From Collinsella sp. (GTDB lineage Bacteria > Actinomycetota > Coriobacteriia > Coriobacteriales > Coriobacteriaceae): DNA of 47,725 nt. Below are positions 32,242 through 39,622 of the stretch, in pieces; within the stretch, counting starts at the first letter, position 1, and each line of letters opens with the position of its first letter. The DNA is taken from the NCBI GenBank assembly GCA_019419585.1, contig DXZQ01000019.1:1-47725 (forward strand), in the 5' to 3' direction. The notes below the pieces were generated by a model. It was given only the letters and a program-made list of their open reading frames with translations. It was not told where the DNA came from and did no database searches. A program made the translations under genes and the position numbers.

Positions 32242-33966
32242 TTAGACCAACCCGCACAAGATGCGGAACAGGTTTTGATAATAGAGGGTCATTTGGTTTT
32301 CGGCCGCACTACGCACAAAGATCAACACAGCGGGTGCCCCGTCGCGCTCGATCGTGTATCCAAACATGGGAAGCCCCGGCGTCAGCTCGCGGTTCACCCA
32401 CAGGTTCGAACGACCCCCGTCGCCCAAAAGAGGTGCAAGCTGCTCAAGCGTGAGCGAGCGCGCGGCATCTTCGGCAATCGCGGGACTTGCTGCCACCAGG
32501 CGTGCAAATGCCCCGCCCGAAACATGGTAGATCGCCACCGAATCGTTCTCGAGGATCTCGCCCAAAAGCTCGCAGCACTTGCGATAGATGTCGCGTGGGT
32601 TGAATACGTCGAGCTCCTGCGTCACGGCAAAGATCTTGCCAAAGCTGTCGTGGCGACCCACGATCTGGCGCCTGTACGCGCGCTTGTCCTCGATCGCGTC
32701 GTGGTAGAGCTGCGTAAGGAACGTATTGCGGTTGCGCACGAGCTCGTTTTGATCGCGCTCCGCCCTAATGGCTTCGCTGTTGCGCAGCTGCACATAGCCG
32801 CACACGGCACCCACAACAAAGTACGCAATAAACGGCAGCCAGTTAGACGGCTCGTAAAAGAGACCCTGGAAGGTATAGCCATACTGGGTAAAGTAGCTCG
32901 CGGCCAAACCCACCGACGCCAGCAGCGCCGCAACCAGGCCAAAATCGAGCCCATACAGCGTGCCGATCAGTACCACGTACAGCAGGCGGTAGTCGAGCAC
33001 GTTAAGCTGAGCAGACTGCGAAAACACCAGCTCCAGGCCCTCAAAGAGCACCCAGGCCAGCGCGGTCTCCAGGCATTTGATGGGCAGTGTCCGCCCGCGC
33101 ATGCGGTCGATGGCGGCACGCAGCGGATGGCGCTTGCCCGCGAGGGTCTGCTCCCAGCGGGCGTGTATGGTCGAAAGATCGCGCAGCACGTCATAGCGCT
33201 GGAACCACCCGTAGCGCGTGCGGACGGTATCGCTCGGAGCAATGGAGACGACGGCGTCCCCGTCGTAGGTAATGTCGAGCCCCGGGAACAAGCCCTTGAG
33301 CGCCTCGCCCAGGTCTCCCACGGTGTGGGCAAAGCTATCCGGAACCTCGAGTTCCTCGAATGTGGCATCCCAGCTGTCGAAGATGCGACGCACCAGAACG
33401 GCCAGCTCCTCGGCGCAGAGGGCACCGAGCGGTGAGTCCGCCCCAGCCCTCATGACAGCAGAGCCTTGCGAGCACGCCTCGAACAGCGGGGTCAAAATCG
33501 GGTCTTCCAGCGTGGGCGAGGCGGTGTACAGATACGGCACGCGCAAGATCTTGGCCTGAATGCCGTCGCGGACCGCATAGTAGCGGCACAGGTCGTTGGC
33601 CGCACGGGCAACGATGCCCTTGCCGTTTTGCCCCGCAGCGTCCACCGCACCGTCCGCTCCCATGGGACCAGTCACAAACAGCAGCTGAATCTGGCGACCC
33701 ATGCAAGCTCGAAAGACGGAGCGCAGCAGCTCGATGTCGCCAACGGCCTCGGTATGCGGCGTGAGATAGGTAGAGAGGTAGACCACACGGTCGAATTCGT
33801 AAGCCTGGTCCAGGTGCTGCAGCAGCTCTTTCCAAGACGCATGGAGCGACGACCCGTCGCGGCGCGCCTCGTTGGCCGCCACGACCTGAACATGGTCACC
33901 GGGAAACGCCTTGGCACAAAAGTCGTCATCGACATACACGGTATTGCCAACAACCAGCACTTCCAC
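32242..33966 (-). CDS. pelD: PelD-like membrane protein: SDR-like domain, membrane helices and GAF, ended early by TAA
   Basis: An SDR/epimerase-like Rossmann domain (VEVLVVGNTVYVDDDF, FDRVVYLSTYLTP; about 1-230) precedes about four membrane helices (about 320-405: VLIGTLYGLDFGLVAALLASVGLAASY, WLPFIAYFVVGAVCGYV), a short coiled coil and a GAF domain (about 440-565) ending ...LYYQNLFRILCGLV. The stop is TAA at 32242-32244; the same frame then continues into the degenerate GGDEF domain. In known PelD the receptor domain is covalently attached. I start it at GTG 33966, because GGGGAGGGGGAG lies just upstream and the Rossmann strand begins at once; an ATG at 34011 has no ribosome-binding site. 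Confidence 0.82.
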   Translation of the reverse strand: MEVLVVGNTVYVDDDFCAKAFPGDHVQVVAANEARRDGSSLHASWKELLQHLDQAYEFDRVVYLSTYLTPHTEAVGDIELLRSVFRACMGRQIQLLFVTGPMGADGAVDAAGQNGKGIVARAANDLCRYYAVRDGIQAKILRVPYLYTASPTLEDPILTPLFEACSQGSAVMRAGADSPLGALCAEELAVLVRRIFDSWDATFEELEVPDSFAHTVGDLGEALKGLFPGLDITYDGDAVVSIAPSDTVRTRYGWFQRYDVLRDLSTIHARWEQTLAGKRHPLRAAIDRMRGRTLPIKCLETALAWVLFEGLELVFSQSAQLNVLDYRLLYVVLIGTLYGLDFGLVAALLASVGLAASYFTQYGYTFQGLFYEPSNWLPFIAYFVVGAVCGYVQLRNSEAIRAERDQNELVRNRNTFLTQLYHDAIEDKRAYRRQIVGRHDSFGKIFAVTQELDVFNPRDIYRKCCELLGEILENDSVAIYHVSGGAFARLVAASPAIAEDAARSLTLEQLAPLLGDGGRSNLWVNRELTPGLPMFGYTIERDGAPAVLIFVRSAAENQMTLYYQNLFRILCGLV

Positions 33967-34000
33967 CGTGCGCTCCCCCTCCCCAAATTTAGCTTTTGCC

Positions 34001-34030
34001 ATGGTAAACATGCATATTGTACGCTGTCAA
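34001..34030 (-). promoter_or_regulatory. Predicted promoter of the pel operon
   Basis: Minus strand TTGACA (34025-34030), 18-bp spacer, TACCAT (34001-34006). The transcript would begin near 33994, a few nucleotides before the strong ribosome-binding site of the GTG start at 33966, which fits that start and excludes the upstream ATG. Confidence 0.5.
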
Positions 34031-34237
34031 TGTAGGCCAAAGGCAACTTTAAAGCTGTTTTAAGAACTTTTTCAGACGGGAAGCGACTCGCGCCTGAGCC
34101 AGAGAGCCCTACACGTGCCGCTGCACGGCGGAGAAAGGCGAATCCACTACCCCTCAGGCATAATTCCTGAGCAAAATCAAGCAGAGCACACGGCTTTTTG
34201 CGCCACTTTAAGACGTAATCGGGATGTGGCGAGAGGC

Positions 34238-34427
34238 CAAATTCGGAAGTGCGGGGAAAACCAAAGGAATGCTGACCAGACCCCCGTTTTAGGCTTCCGC
34301 GACCTGCGGTTTTGATACAAAAAAACCGCGTTGTGCTCGAAGGTTTTCGATTTTTCCCCGCACTTCTGTAATTACATCTCTGGATCGAGGGCGCAGGCAA
34401 TGGTGACGACATCCACGATAGCGCCCC
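34238..34427. repeat. Palindromic ~190-bp repeat, copy 1
   Basis: Shares most of its length with 36442-36627 in the same orientation. Inner inverted arms GAAGTGCGGGGAAAA (34246-34260) and TTTTCCCCGCACTTC (34352-34366) bracket a second hairpin (ctgcggttttg...aaaaaccgcg). It encodes nothing obvious and looks like a non-autonomous, MITE- or REP-like element. The rest of 34031-34607 holds only this element and the promoter of the next gene. Confidence 0.8.
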
Positions 34428-34564
34428 CTATGCCTGATACCAAAATCGTTCCATAGGGACCCGTTTCCCAATGGGATGATTCTTCACAAAGGGCATTAAG
34501 GCGCATGAGAACATGGTAGAGGCAAGCAAGCGCGCTTCCACGTTTTCGCCCATGGTGACCACGG

Positions 34565-34570
34565 TATAAT
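34565..34570 (+). promoter_or_regulatory. -10 element of the AlbA_2/ATPase gene
   Basis: A perfect TATAAT lies 37 nt before the ATG at 34608, with only a weak -35 (TTTTCG, 16-bp spacing). GGAAAGG serves as ribosome-binding site. Confidence 0.5.
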
Positions 34571-34607
34571 CCAACGAGACAAGCAACGAACGGGAAAGGC
34601 AGCGCGG

Positions 34608-35990
34608 ATGAACCTGGGCAGCGAGAGCGAGACCGTCGAGTTCAAGAAGTCCACTGGCGAGCATAAAGAAGCACTGCAAGCCATCAGCGCCATGCTGAAC
34701 AAGCACGGCCGCGGCGAGCTCTACTTCGGCGTGAAGGACAACGGCGATGTCATCGGCCAGGATGTCAGCGACGCAACGCTGCGCCAGGTGACGTCGTGGG
34801 TGTCCGACAAGATCGAGCCCGCGGTGTTCCCGACGGTCGAGTGCCTCGACGCCGATGATGGGCTGCGATACATCAAAATTGCCTTCTCAGGTGCCGACGC
34901 CCCCTACTCCGCCGACGGACGCTACTTCACCCGCGTGGGGACTTCGAACAAAGCGCTGTCGGCCTCGGAGCTGAGCGCCATGGTCGTCAAGCGTGAGCGC
35001 GCCCGTAGCCCGTGGGACTCGCTGCCGTCCGGCAGGCCCGTCTCCGACGCCGACGAGCAGGCGGTGCGTGACTTCGTCGCGCGCGGCGGCAGGGCCGGAC
35101 GCGTGGGCGGCGGGTTCGCCGGCGTGGAGGACACCTTGGCAAGGCTCGACCTCGTCGCGCCCGACGGCAGCCTAAGAAACGCCGCGGTGGAGCTGTTCTG
35201 CGAGGGATCCGACACCTACCCCAGGATGAAGCTGGGGCTTCTGGGCGGCAACACCAAGGCCAAGATCCTCGACCTGCGCCGCGAGAGCGGCACCATGCTC
35301 AAGCTGCTCGACTTCGCCGAGTACTTCGTGACGTCGAACATCAGGCGCGAGTTCGTCATCGGCGAGACGGGCATGTACCGCAAGGAGATCCCCGAGATCC
35401 CGGCCGAGGCCATCCGCGAGGCGGTTGCCAACGCGCTGTGCCACCGCGACTACACCACCGGCACCGCCGTCGAGGTCAACGTGTTCATGGACACCGTCCA
35501 GATCGTGAGCCCGGGCCTGTTCCCCGAGGGCGACTCGCCGCAAGAGCACCTAGACGGTACCGCGAGCGAGTTCGGCCTCCGAAACCCCGCGATCGCGCGC
35601 ACCCTGTTCCGCGCCGGCGTCATCGAGCAGTACGGCACGGGCATACCGCGCATCAAGGAGGCCTGCGAGGCAGCCGGCGTGAGGTTCCGCTTCGAGCAGA
35701 CCGTCAACAGCACCGTCGTCGTCTTCGAGCGTCCTGGGTTGCAGAAAGCGGCCTTCAGGAGAACCGCGGCCGACAACCGACCGCTCCTCAGCGAGCGCGA
35801 ACGAGCAGCGATGGCAATTGCCGCCGCTCAGGGGAAAATCACGACCTCCGACCTCGCGCGGGAGTCCAATGTCGGTAGGAAAACGGCCTCGAAGACTCTG
35901 AAAGACCTTGCCGGTCGAGGCCTGTTGGAATGGGTAGGGAAAAGCCCGAAAGACCCGCACCAGTTCTACAGGATGCCAAGCGAAGTTTGA
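34608..35990 (+). CDS. AlbA_2 / HATPase / winged-helix protein (COG2865 type)
   Basis: 460 aa. N-terminal AlbA_2 (Schlafen-like) domain: SETVEFKKSTGEHKEALQAISAMLNKHGRGELYFGVKDNG...GRYFTRVGTSN (1-115). Next comes a GHKL-type ATPase half-domain, EAIREAVANALCHRDYTTGTAVEVNVF..VQIVSPGLFPEG and NPAIARTLFRAGVIEQYGTGIPRI. A C-terminal winged helix follows (ERAAMAIAAAQGKITTSDLARESNVGRKTASKTLKDLAGRGLLEW). Such proteins are annotated as transcriptional regulators or are found in defence islands; the true role is unclear. It is GC-rich like the host, unlike the AT-richer genes to its right, and sits between two direct copies of a palindromic repeat. Confidence 0.88.
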   Translation: MNLGSESETVEFKKSTGEHKEALQAISAMLNKHGRGELYFGVKDNGDVIGQDVSDATLRQVTSWVSDKIEPAVFPTVECLDADDGLRYIKIAFSGADAPYSADGRYFTRVGTSNKALSASELSAMVVKRERARSPWDSLPSGRPVSDADEQAVRDFVARGGRAGRVGGGFAGVEDTLARLDLVAPDGSLRNAAVELFCEGSDTYPRMKLGLLGGNTKAKILDLRRESGTMLKLLDFAEYFVTSNIRREFVIGETGMYRKEIPEIPAEAIREAVANALCHRDYTTGTAVEVNVFMDTVQIVSPGLFPEGDSPQEHLDGTASEFGLRNPAIARTLFRAGVIEQYGTGIPRIKEACEAAGVRFRFEQTVNSTVVVFERPGLQKAAFRRTAADNRPLLSERERAAMAIAAAQGKITTSDLARESNVGRKTASKTLKDLAGRGLLEWVGKSPKDPHQFYRMPSEV

Positions 35991-36045
35991 GGCTGCAGGT
36001 CCTAGCCGGGAAACAGGCCCATTGCGTTTGCTGCCCTCCCCCTGC

Positions 36046-36131
36046 TGGGCACTACTGAGTAATCTACTGGGCACTGCTGAGTAATCTACTGGGCACTGCT
36101 GAGTAATCTACTGAGTAGTGCCCAAGCGCGA
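36046..36131. repeat. Three 22-bp tandem repeats ending in an inverted copy
   Basis: Units ctgggcact(a/g)ctgagtaatcta occupy 36046-36067, 36068-36089 and 36090-36111, and are followed by ctgagtagtgccca, whose agtagtgccca is the reverse complement of the start of unit 1 (tgggcactact). Too few and too short-spaced for a CRISPR array; more like a slippage-prone repeat or protein-binding iterons. Confidence 0.85.
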
Positions 36132-36175
36132 GTTGGCAAGTCCGCCGAAGCCCAGAGAAACGGCTCCGAAGAATA

Positions 36176-36237
36176 TACTGACCGCTACTGACCGCTACTG
36201 ACCGCGGCATTCGGCAGGCCCGCCGAATGCCGCGGTC
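36176..36237. terminator. Three 10-bp iterons running into a 16-bp perfect hairpin
   Basis: tactgaccgc repeats at 36176, 36186 and 36196; the last overlaps the left arm of a hairpin (36200-36215 with 36222-36237, gaccgcggcattcggc and its exact reverse complement, 6-nt loop). It lies about 200 bp after the AlbA_2 gene. It may terminate transcription in both directions, or be a repeat-borne structure. Confidence 0.65.
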
Positions 36238-36441
36238 TCCCGAGACTAGCAGAGCCGCCCTTATTGTTAGCGCTGCCGAAGCAAGCCCTACTTCAGCAGC
36301 AACTTGAATTTTCGTGCGATGAGCCTCCCCGGAGCCAAGAGCCTTTTGCCCTAATCACAACACCGCAATTCAAGCACCGCAGAAAACTCCATTAGCGATG
36401 AACCAGCCACTTGAAGACGTGATCAAGGTGCGGCAAGGGGT

Positions 36442-36627
36442 CAAATTCGGAGGTGCGGGGAAAATCGAAGAAATGCTAACCAGGCCCCAGTTTTCGCTTC
36501 CGCGAACTGCGGTTTTGGTGCTAAAAATCGCGTTGTGCTCGAAGGTTCTCGATTTTCCCCGCACTTCCGTAATTACATCCTTGGATCGAGAGTACAGGCA
36601 ACAATGACGTCATCCGCGATAGCACCC
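36442..36627. repeat. Palindromic ~190-bp repeat, copy 2
   Basis: Second copy of the element at 34238-34427, same orientation. Inverted arms 36449-36468 and 36549-36568 match at 19 of 20 positions. The two copies bracket the AlbA_2 gene. From 35991 to 36792 there is otherwise no gene apart from the tandem repeats and hairpins listed. Confidence 0.8.
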
Positions 36628-36716
36628 AACAGTCACGGACGTACAAAAGGCCGTTGCCGGAAGCCTCCATACAACGACTCTTCTTTGCGCGCGCCACGCT
36701 CGCAATGCTCCATTAA

Positions 36717-36779
36717 ATGTAACTAATTGATTTGCTATATACCATTCATAATGGCACATAGCAAATCAATTAGTTACAT
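36717..36779. repeat. 22-bp perfect palindrome upstream of the small leader ORF
   Basis: Arms 36717-36738 and 36758-36779 (atgtaactaattgattt...) are exact reverse complements, with a 19-nt loop holding CCAT/ATGG. It is AT-rich and starts the AT-rich segment. The ribosome-binding site of the small ORF begins directly after it, so it can be a leader hairpin, an operator, or an element end. Confidence 0.75.
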
Positions 36780-36792
36780 GTGGAGGCAGAAC

Positions 36793-36894
36793 ATGAGGGA
36801 GTACGTCGAGAAGCAGCTGCACACTAGAGTCGATTGCGAGCCCAACGACGCCTCGGAAATAACGACGCAAAACTCTTTCCGAAAGTGTAGGTGA
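36793..36894 (+). CDS. Small leader ORF, 33 aa
   Basis: ATG with GGAGG 6-7 nt upstream encodes MREYVEKQLHTRV...FRKCR (33 aa). Its TGA overlaps the GTG start of the 445-aa gene (gtGTAGGTGA context), an arrangement typical of translational coupling. No family recognised. It may be a true small partner (antitoxin- or regulator-sized), or a leader that drives translation of the next gene. Confidence 0.5.
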   Translation: MREYVEKQLHTRVDCEPNDASEITTQNSFRKCR

Positions 36895-38228
36895 GCGAAA
36901 TGGCGACTCATGCATACGATGACCTTTATTCTTATCTAGCCGCATTCAAGAACAGCTCTCTTGCCGAAATAATTGCGTACCTAGAAGAACTGGGGCAAAG
37001 GAGGTTCGACGCCTTTATTAGGGGCCTTGCACCCCTTATCCCAATCGAAAAAATCGAAAATCAATCCCTGTTCAATTTTTCTGTTGACTCCACCCTTGAA
37101 GGAGGCAAATTCCCCTGCACTGACTATGCCTGTCGAGAGCAAAACATTTACCATTTGGCAAAGTTCTCAGCATTGTATGCAGATAAAACACTGATTCATT
37201 GCCCTATAGAATCGGCATTCGAAATGGGGCACGATGATTATGCCTCAGTCGATGAACTTGCATTCGGGATCTATTTGACCATGCGAGTCGAAGACATAGT
37301 CAAAGCTGGAATACTCGGATTTTCGAGCAATTACATTCCTCTTTGCAAAGATTGCCTAGCGCGACAAATCGAAAGAGAATCAAAAGCAAAAGGATTGATA
37401 TCGAGTTATTGGGATGAACTCGTACGACAATTCTGTTCCTCTACCTCGTGCACTTTAAAACAAGCACCAGATGGGAATCTGTGTGTAGCGATTGAGGGAA
37501 TGGATGCATATGGGTCCCATGATGAGATGGATGTCGATTTCCTGGTAATCCCGTCTGAATACGAATCGCTCTATGCAAGCCAAGGCGAAACGCGATTGGA
37601 TAGAGACATGCTGGAGAAAGGCGGCATCTCGACTATCCTACTGCCTTTGTTGGACGATTGCTTTCAAGCCCTCGTCAATCCCTATTTTTCGAATAGCTCG
37701 TATTTAACCACTCGTCCAGCTCAGATTGAGTTCCTCGAGTCCGCAACTTCCACCCTTTATCCTCGAAAAGATCAGACCATACCCATTCGCCGGTTATCTT
37801 GCCCCCTCCCCATTGCTGAAAATGCAACGTTGCGTAGCATCCTTGATTGCCGCATTAGAAACGAAGAGTCGTTTCTTGTGTTTAGGGATACCTTGTCCAA
37901 AGGCCTGAGCGAAAGGCCCATCGACACCTCGACATTAGCTGACCTGAAGAACGACCTAATAGAGCCCGAGCTTCACAAGATATCTTTAGTGATGAAAAAC
38001 GAGCGATCCCGATTAGTCACCTCCGCAGGCATTGAAGCCGCTATCGGAATTGCGAGCTTTACATTGGGGCAATACGGAATCGCATCACCTTCTGATGCCA
38101 TGGCCTTCCTCGGGGCTGCCGGCATAGGGGCCGTTGCATCTCAATCCGCAGATTTCTTGCGAGAAGCCAAGGCAAAAGAGAACCCCATGTATTTCCTCTG
38201 GAAGCTCAATAGAAACAACCGTCTGTAA
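36891..38228 (+). CDS. Unrecognised 445-aa protein of the accessory island
   Basis: I do not recognise a family. The sequence shows an N-terminal helical segment, a Cys-containing middle (FPCTDYAC, IPLCKDCLARQ), a segment rich in beta/acidic residues (VAIEGMDAYGSHDEMDVDFLVIPSEYE), and a hydrophobic Gly/Ala-rich stretch near the C-terminus (about 378-425) that could be one or two membrane passes, followed by a basic tail. The start is GTG at 36891 or ATG at 36900. Base composition is clearly lower in GC than the core genes. It is coupled to the small ORF upstream. Neighbouring genes suggest a defence role, but this is only context. Confidence 0.75.
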   Translation: MSEMATHAYDDLYSYLAAFKNSSLAEIIAYLEELGQRRFDAFIRGLAPLIPIEKIENQSLFNFSVDSTLEGGKFPCTDYACREQNIYHLAKFSALYADKTLIHCPIESAFEMGHDDYASVDELAFGIYLTMRVEDIVKAGILGFSSNYIPLCKDCLARQIERESKAKGLISSYWDELVRQFCSSTSCTLKQAPDGNLCVAIEGMDAYGSHDEMDVDFLVIPSEYESLYASQGETRLDRDMLEKGGISTILLPLLDDCFQALVNPYFSNSSYLTTRPAQIEFLESATSTLYPRKDQTIPIRRLSCPLPIAENATLRSILDCRIRNEESFLVFRDTLSKGLSERPIDTSTLADLKNDLIEPELHKISLVMKNERSRLVTSAGIEAAIGIASFTLGQYGIASPSDAMAFLGAAGIGAVASQSADFLREAKAKENPMYFLWKLNRNNRL

Positions 38229-38305
38229 CCTAAGGGGCAGAACACCGCAGTCGCCGAGCATATCTCGATCATTAAATAAAGGCAGCACTAGAAAGGATGC
38301 GAATC

Positions 38306-38428
38306 GTGAAGAACCGATTCCCTTTCCGAATGCCTAATGCAGTAAAAATCACTGGTAGATCCGAGCAGTTTAACCAAGACGACAAGAGCGCGCTCAGATT
38401 GTTGTCTGCAGTAGCTAGCCAAGTATAG
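38306..38428 (+). CDS. Possible 40-aa ORF
   Basis: GTG with AAAGG about 9 nt upstream encodes MKNRFPFRMPNAVKITG...LSAVASQV, a basic start and helical end. It overlaps the 3' end of the opposite gene by 14 nt. No family recognised. It could be chance. Confidence 0.25.
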   Translation: MKNRFPFRMPNAVKITGRSEQFNQDDKSALRLLSAVASQV

Positions 38429-39119
38429 ATACCATCCTGTTTCCAAATTCGGTCCTACGATAAACCCTTTCTTCTTTCTCAATTTCGTCGGGATCGTCGA
38501 AGATGAGCGTCGTATCTACTACGTCCCACTGCTGCCGATGGATATCCTCAATCAGCAATCCCAGCCCGGTTAATCGAAGAAGAACTTCTGCATCTCTGCC
38601 TCTGAGCGTCTGAAAAGTTTCCTTTTCTCGAAGCATTTCGTAGTCTCCAGGTAGAAATCTGTCCAAAGTCTCTGCAAACAAACGAAGATCGTCCCAGCTA
38701 ATTTCTTTATCTAGGTAGGCCTCATAAATCTTTGCTAGTCGCCGCGCTTTGTCCTCCTCAATGTATCTTTCGAGCAGGATAAGCAGGTACTCAATATCGC
38801 GCTTCCTATTTGACTCTTCAAAGTATTGCTTGTACTTGTTCCATGAGCCATTTTCAAAAGAGTCGCGGTTGAACTCATCGAGGAAACACGCATACTTCTT
38901 CAGCAGATGCGCATTGTGGATATTGTTTCCGATTTTGTAGATGCTCACTAGGCTTGAGATGACGGGGATGTCCTTCAAGAACTCGTTTTGGAGAATTTCG
39001 TCCAGGCCAACCTCTGCGATATTCGAAATAAGTTCGAGAGAGTCGCTGCAAATAGTCGGCCTTGCGTCGTCTTGCAAGCGCGATAGACCGGCCTTAGTTG
39101 ATTCCTCTGCGTTTACCAT
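38415..39119 (-). CDS. Unrecognised 234-aa helical protein
   Basis: Mostly helical and charged. One short hydrophobic patch (LKDIPVISSLVSIYKIGNNI) is followed by LLKKYACFLDEFN, a combination I associate with small uncharacterised proteins near defence genes; this is recall and not proof. The C-terminal part resembles a winged-helix-like end (TLRGRDAEVLLRLTGLGLLIEDI...YRRTEFGNRMV). The start is taken at the ATG at 39119 with AAAGGT upstream; an ATG at 39134 is also possible. AT-rich relative to the core. Its promoter region faces the fragmentary stretch at 39.2-39.6 kb. Confidence 0.7.
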   Translation of the reverse strand: MVNAEESTKAGLSRLQDDARPTICSDSLELISNIAEVGLDEILQNEFLKDIPVISSLVSIYKIGNNIHNAHLLKKYACFLDEFNRDSFENGSWNKYKQYFEESNRKRDIEYLLILLERYIEEDKARRLAKIYEAYLDKEISWDDLRLFAETLDRFLPGDYEMLREKETFQTLRGRDAEVLLRLTGLGLLIEDIHRQQWDVVDTTLIFDDPDEIEKEERVYRRTEFGNRMVSILG

Positions 39120-39193
39120 AAGATTACCTTTCATAATAATTTGCCAGTTTTGGCATGCGTTTGCAGCGCCGCTTTTCTGAAAGTGGCTCCAAT

Positions 39194-39577
39194 TTAAATG
39201 CCATCCCCCGAATAGGCGCTCAGGTTCGATTCAACAAGTGCATTGGTTGAAAAGAGCTTTAGACCCCCTTCGCGGTAGAAGTCGCCTGTGCAGAGCAACC
39301 AAATCATCTTGTCGAGCTTGCAGGCAGTGGACTCGGGGTCCACGCCGCCCTTCCGCGCCGCGCGCGCGGCTTCGAAATGGCAACGAGCCACTTCGGCCTC
39401 GCTGTCAGTGGTAGCGTAAAACTGAACAGTATTCAGCTGGCCGTTGACACAAACATCGACGAGTGGCTGCTGAACAAGCTCGACGACCTGATCAGGGCGA
39501 TGCAGCTCGAGCTCATGGAGCTGCACCACGGTTCGTCCTCGACTGTCTTCTGCACGCAGTGCAGGTCGAAGGGCTAG
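39194..39577. pseudogene. Overlapping gene remnants, strand uncertain
   Basis: Two open frames face each other. The minus frame (39529 to 39194) has protein-like content in its second half (EVARCHFEAARAARKGGVDPESTACKLDKMIWLLCTGDFY). The plus frame (39377 to 39577) has GC3-rich codons in its second half (DTNIDEWLLNKLDDLIRAMQLELMELHHG). The coding-looking halves meet near 39400, so this may be a junction of two truncated genes. GC is higher than on either side. No family assigned. Confidence 0.35.
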
Positions 39578-39622
39578 CCAGGAGCCCCCGAGGCTTTTCC
39601 TAATTCTAGGTGTTAAAGTCGA

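Noticed and set aside
32242..32244. Recoded stop (selenocysteine or pyrrolysine) in pelD
   Set aside because: The codon is TAA, which is not used for either, and no recoding structure is evident.
36046..36205. CRISPR array
   Set aside because: Units are contiguous without spacers, only three per array, and no cas genes are near.
34238..36627. Composite transposon around the AlbA_2 gene
   Set aside because: The repeats encode no transposase, and clear target-site duplications were not seen.
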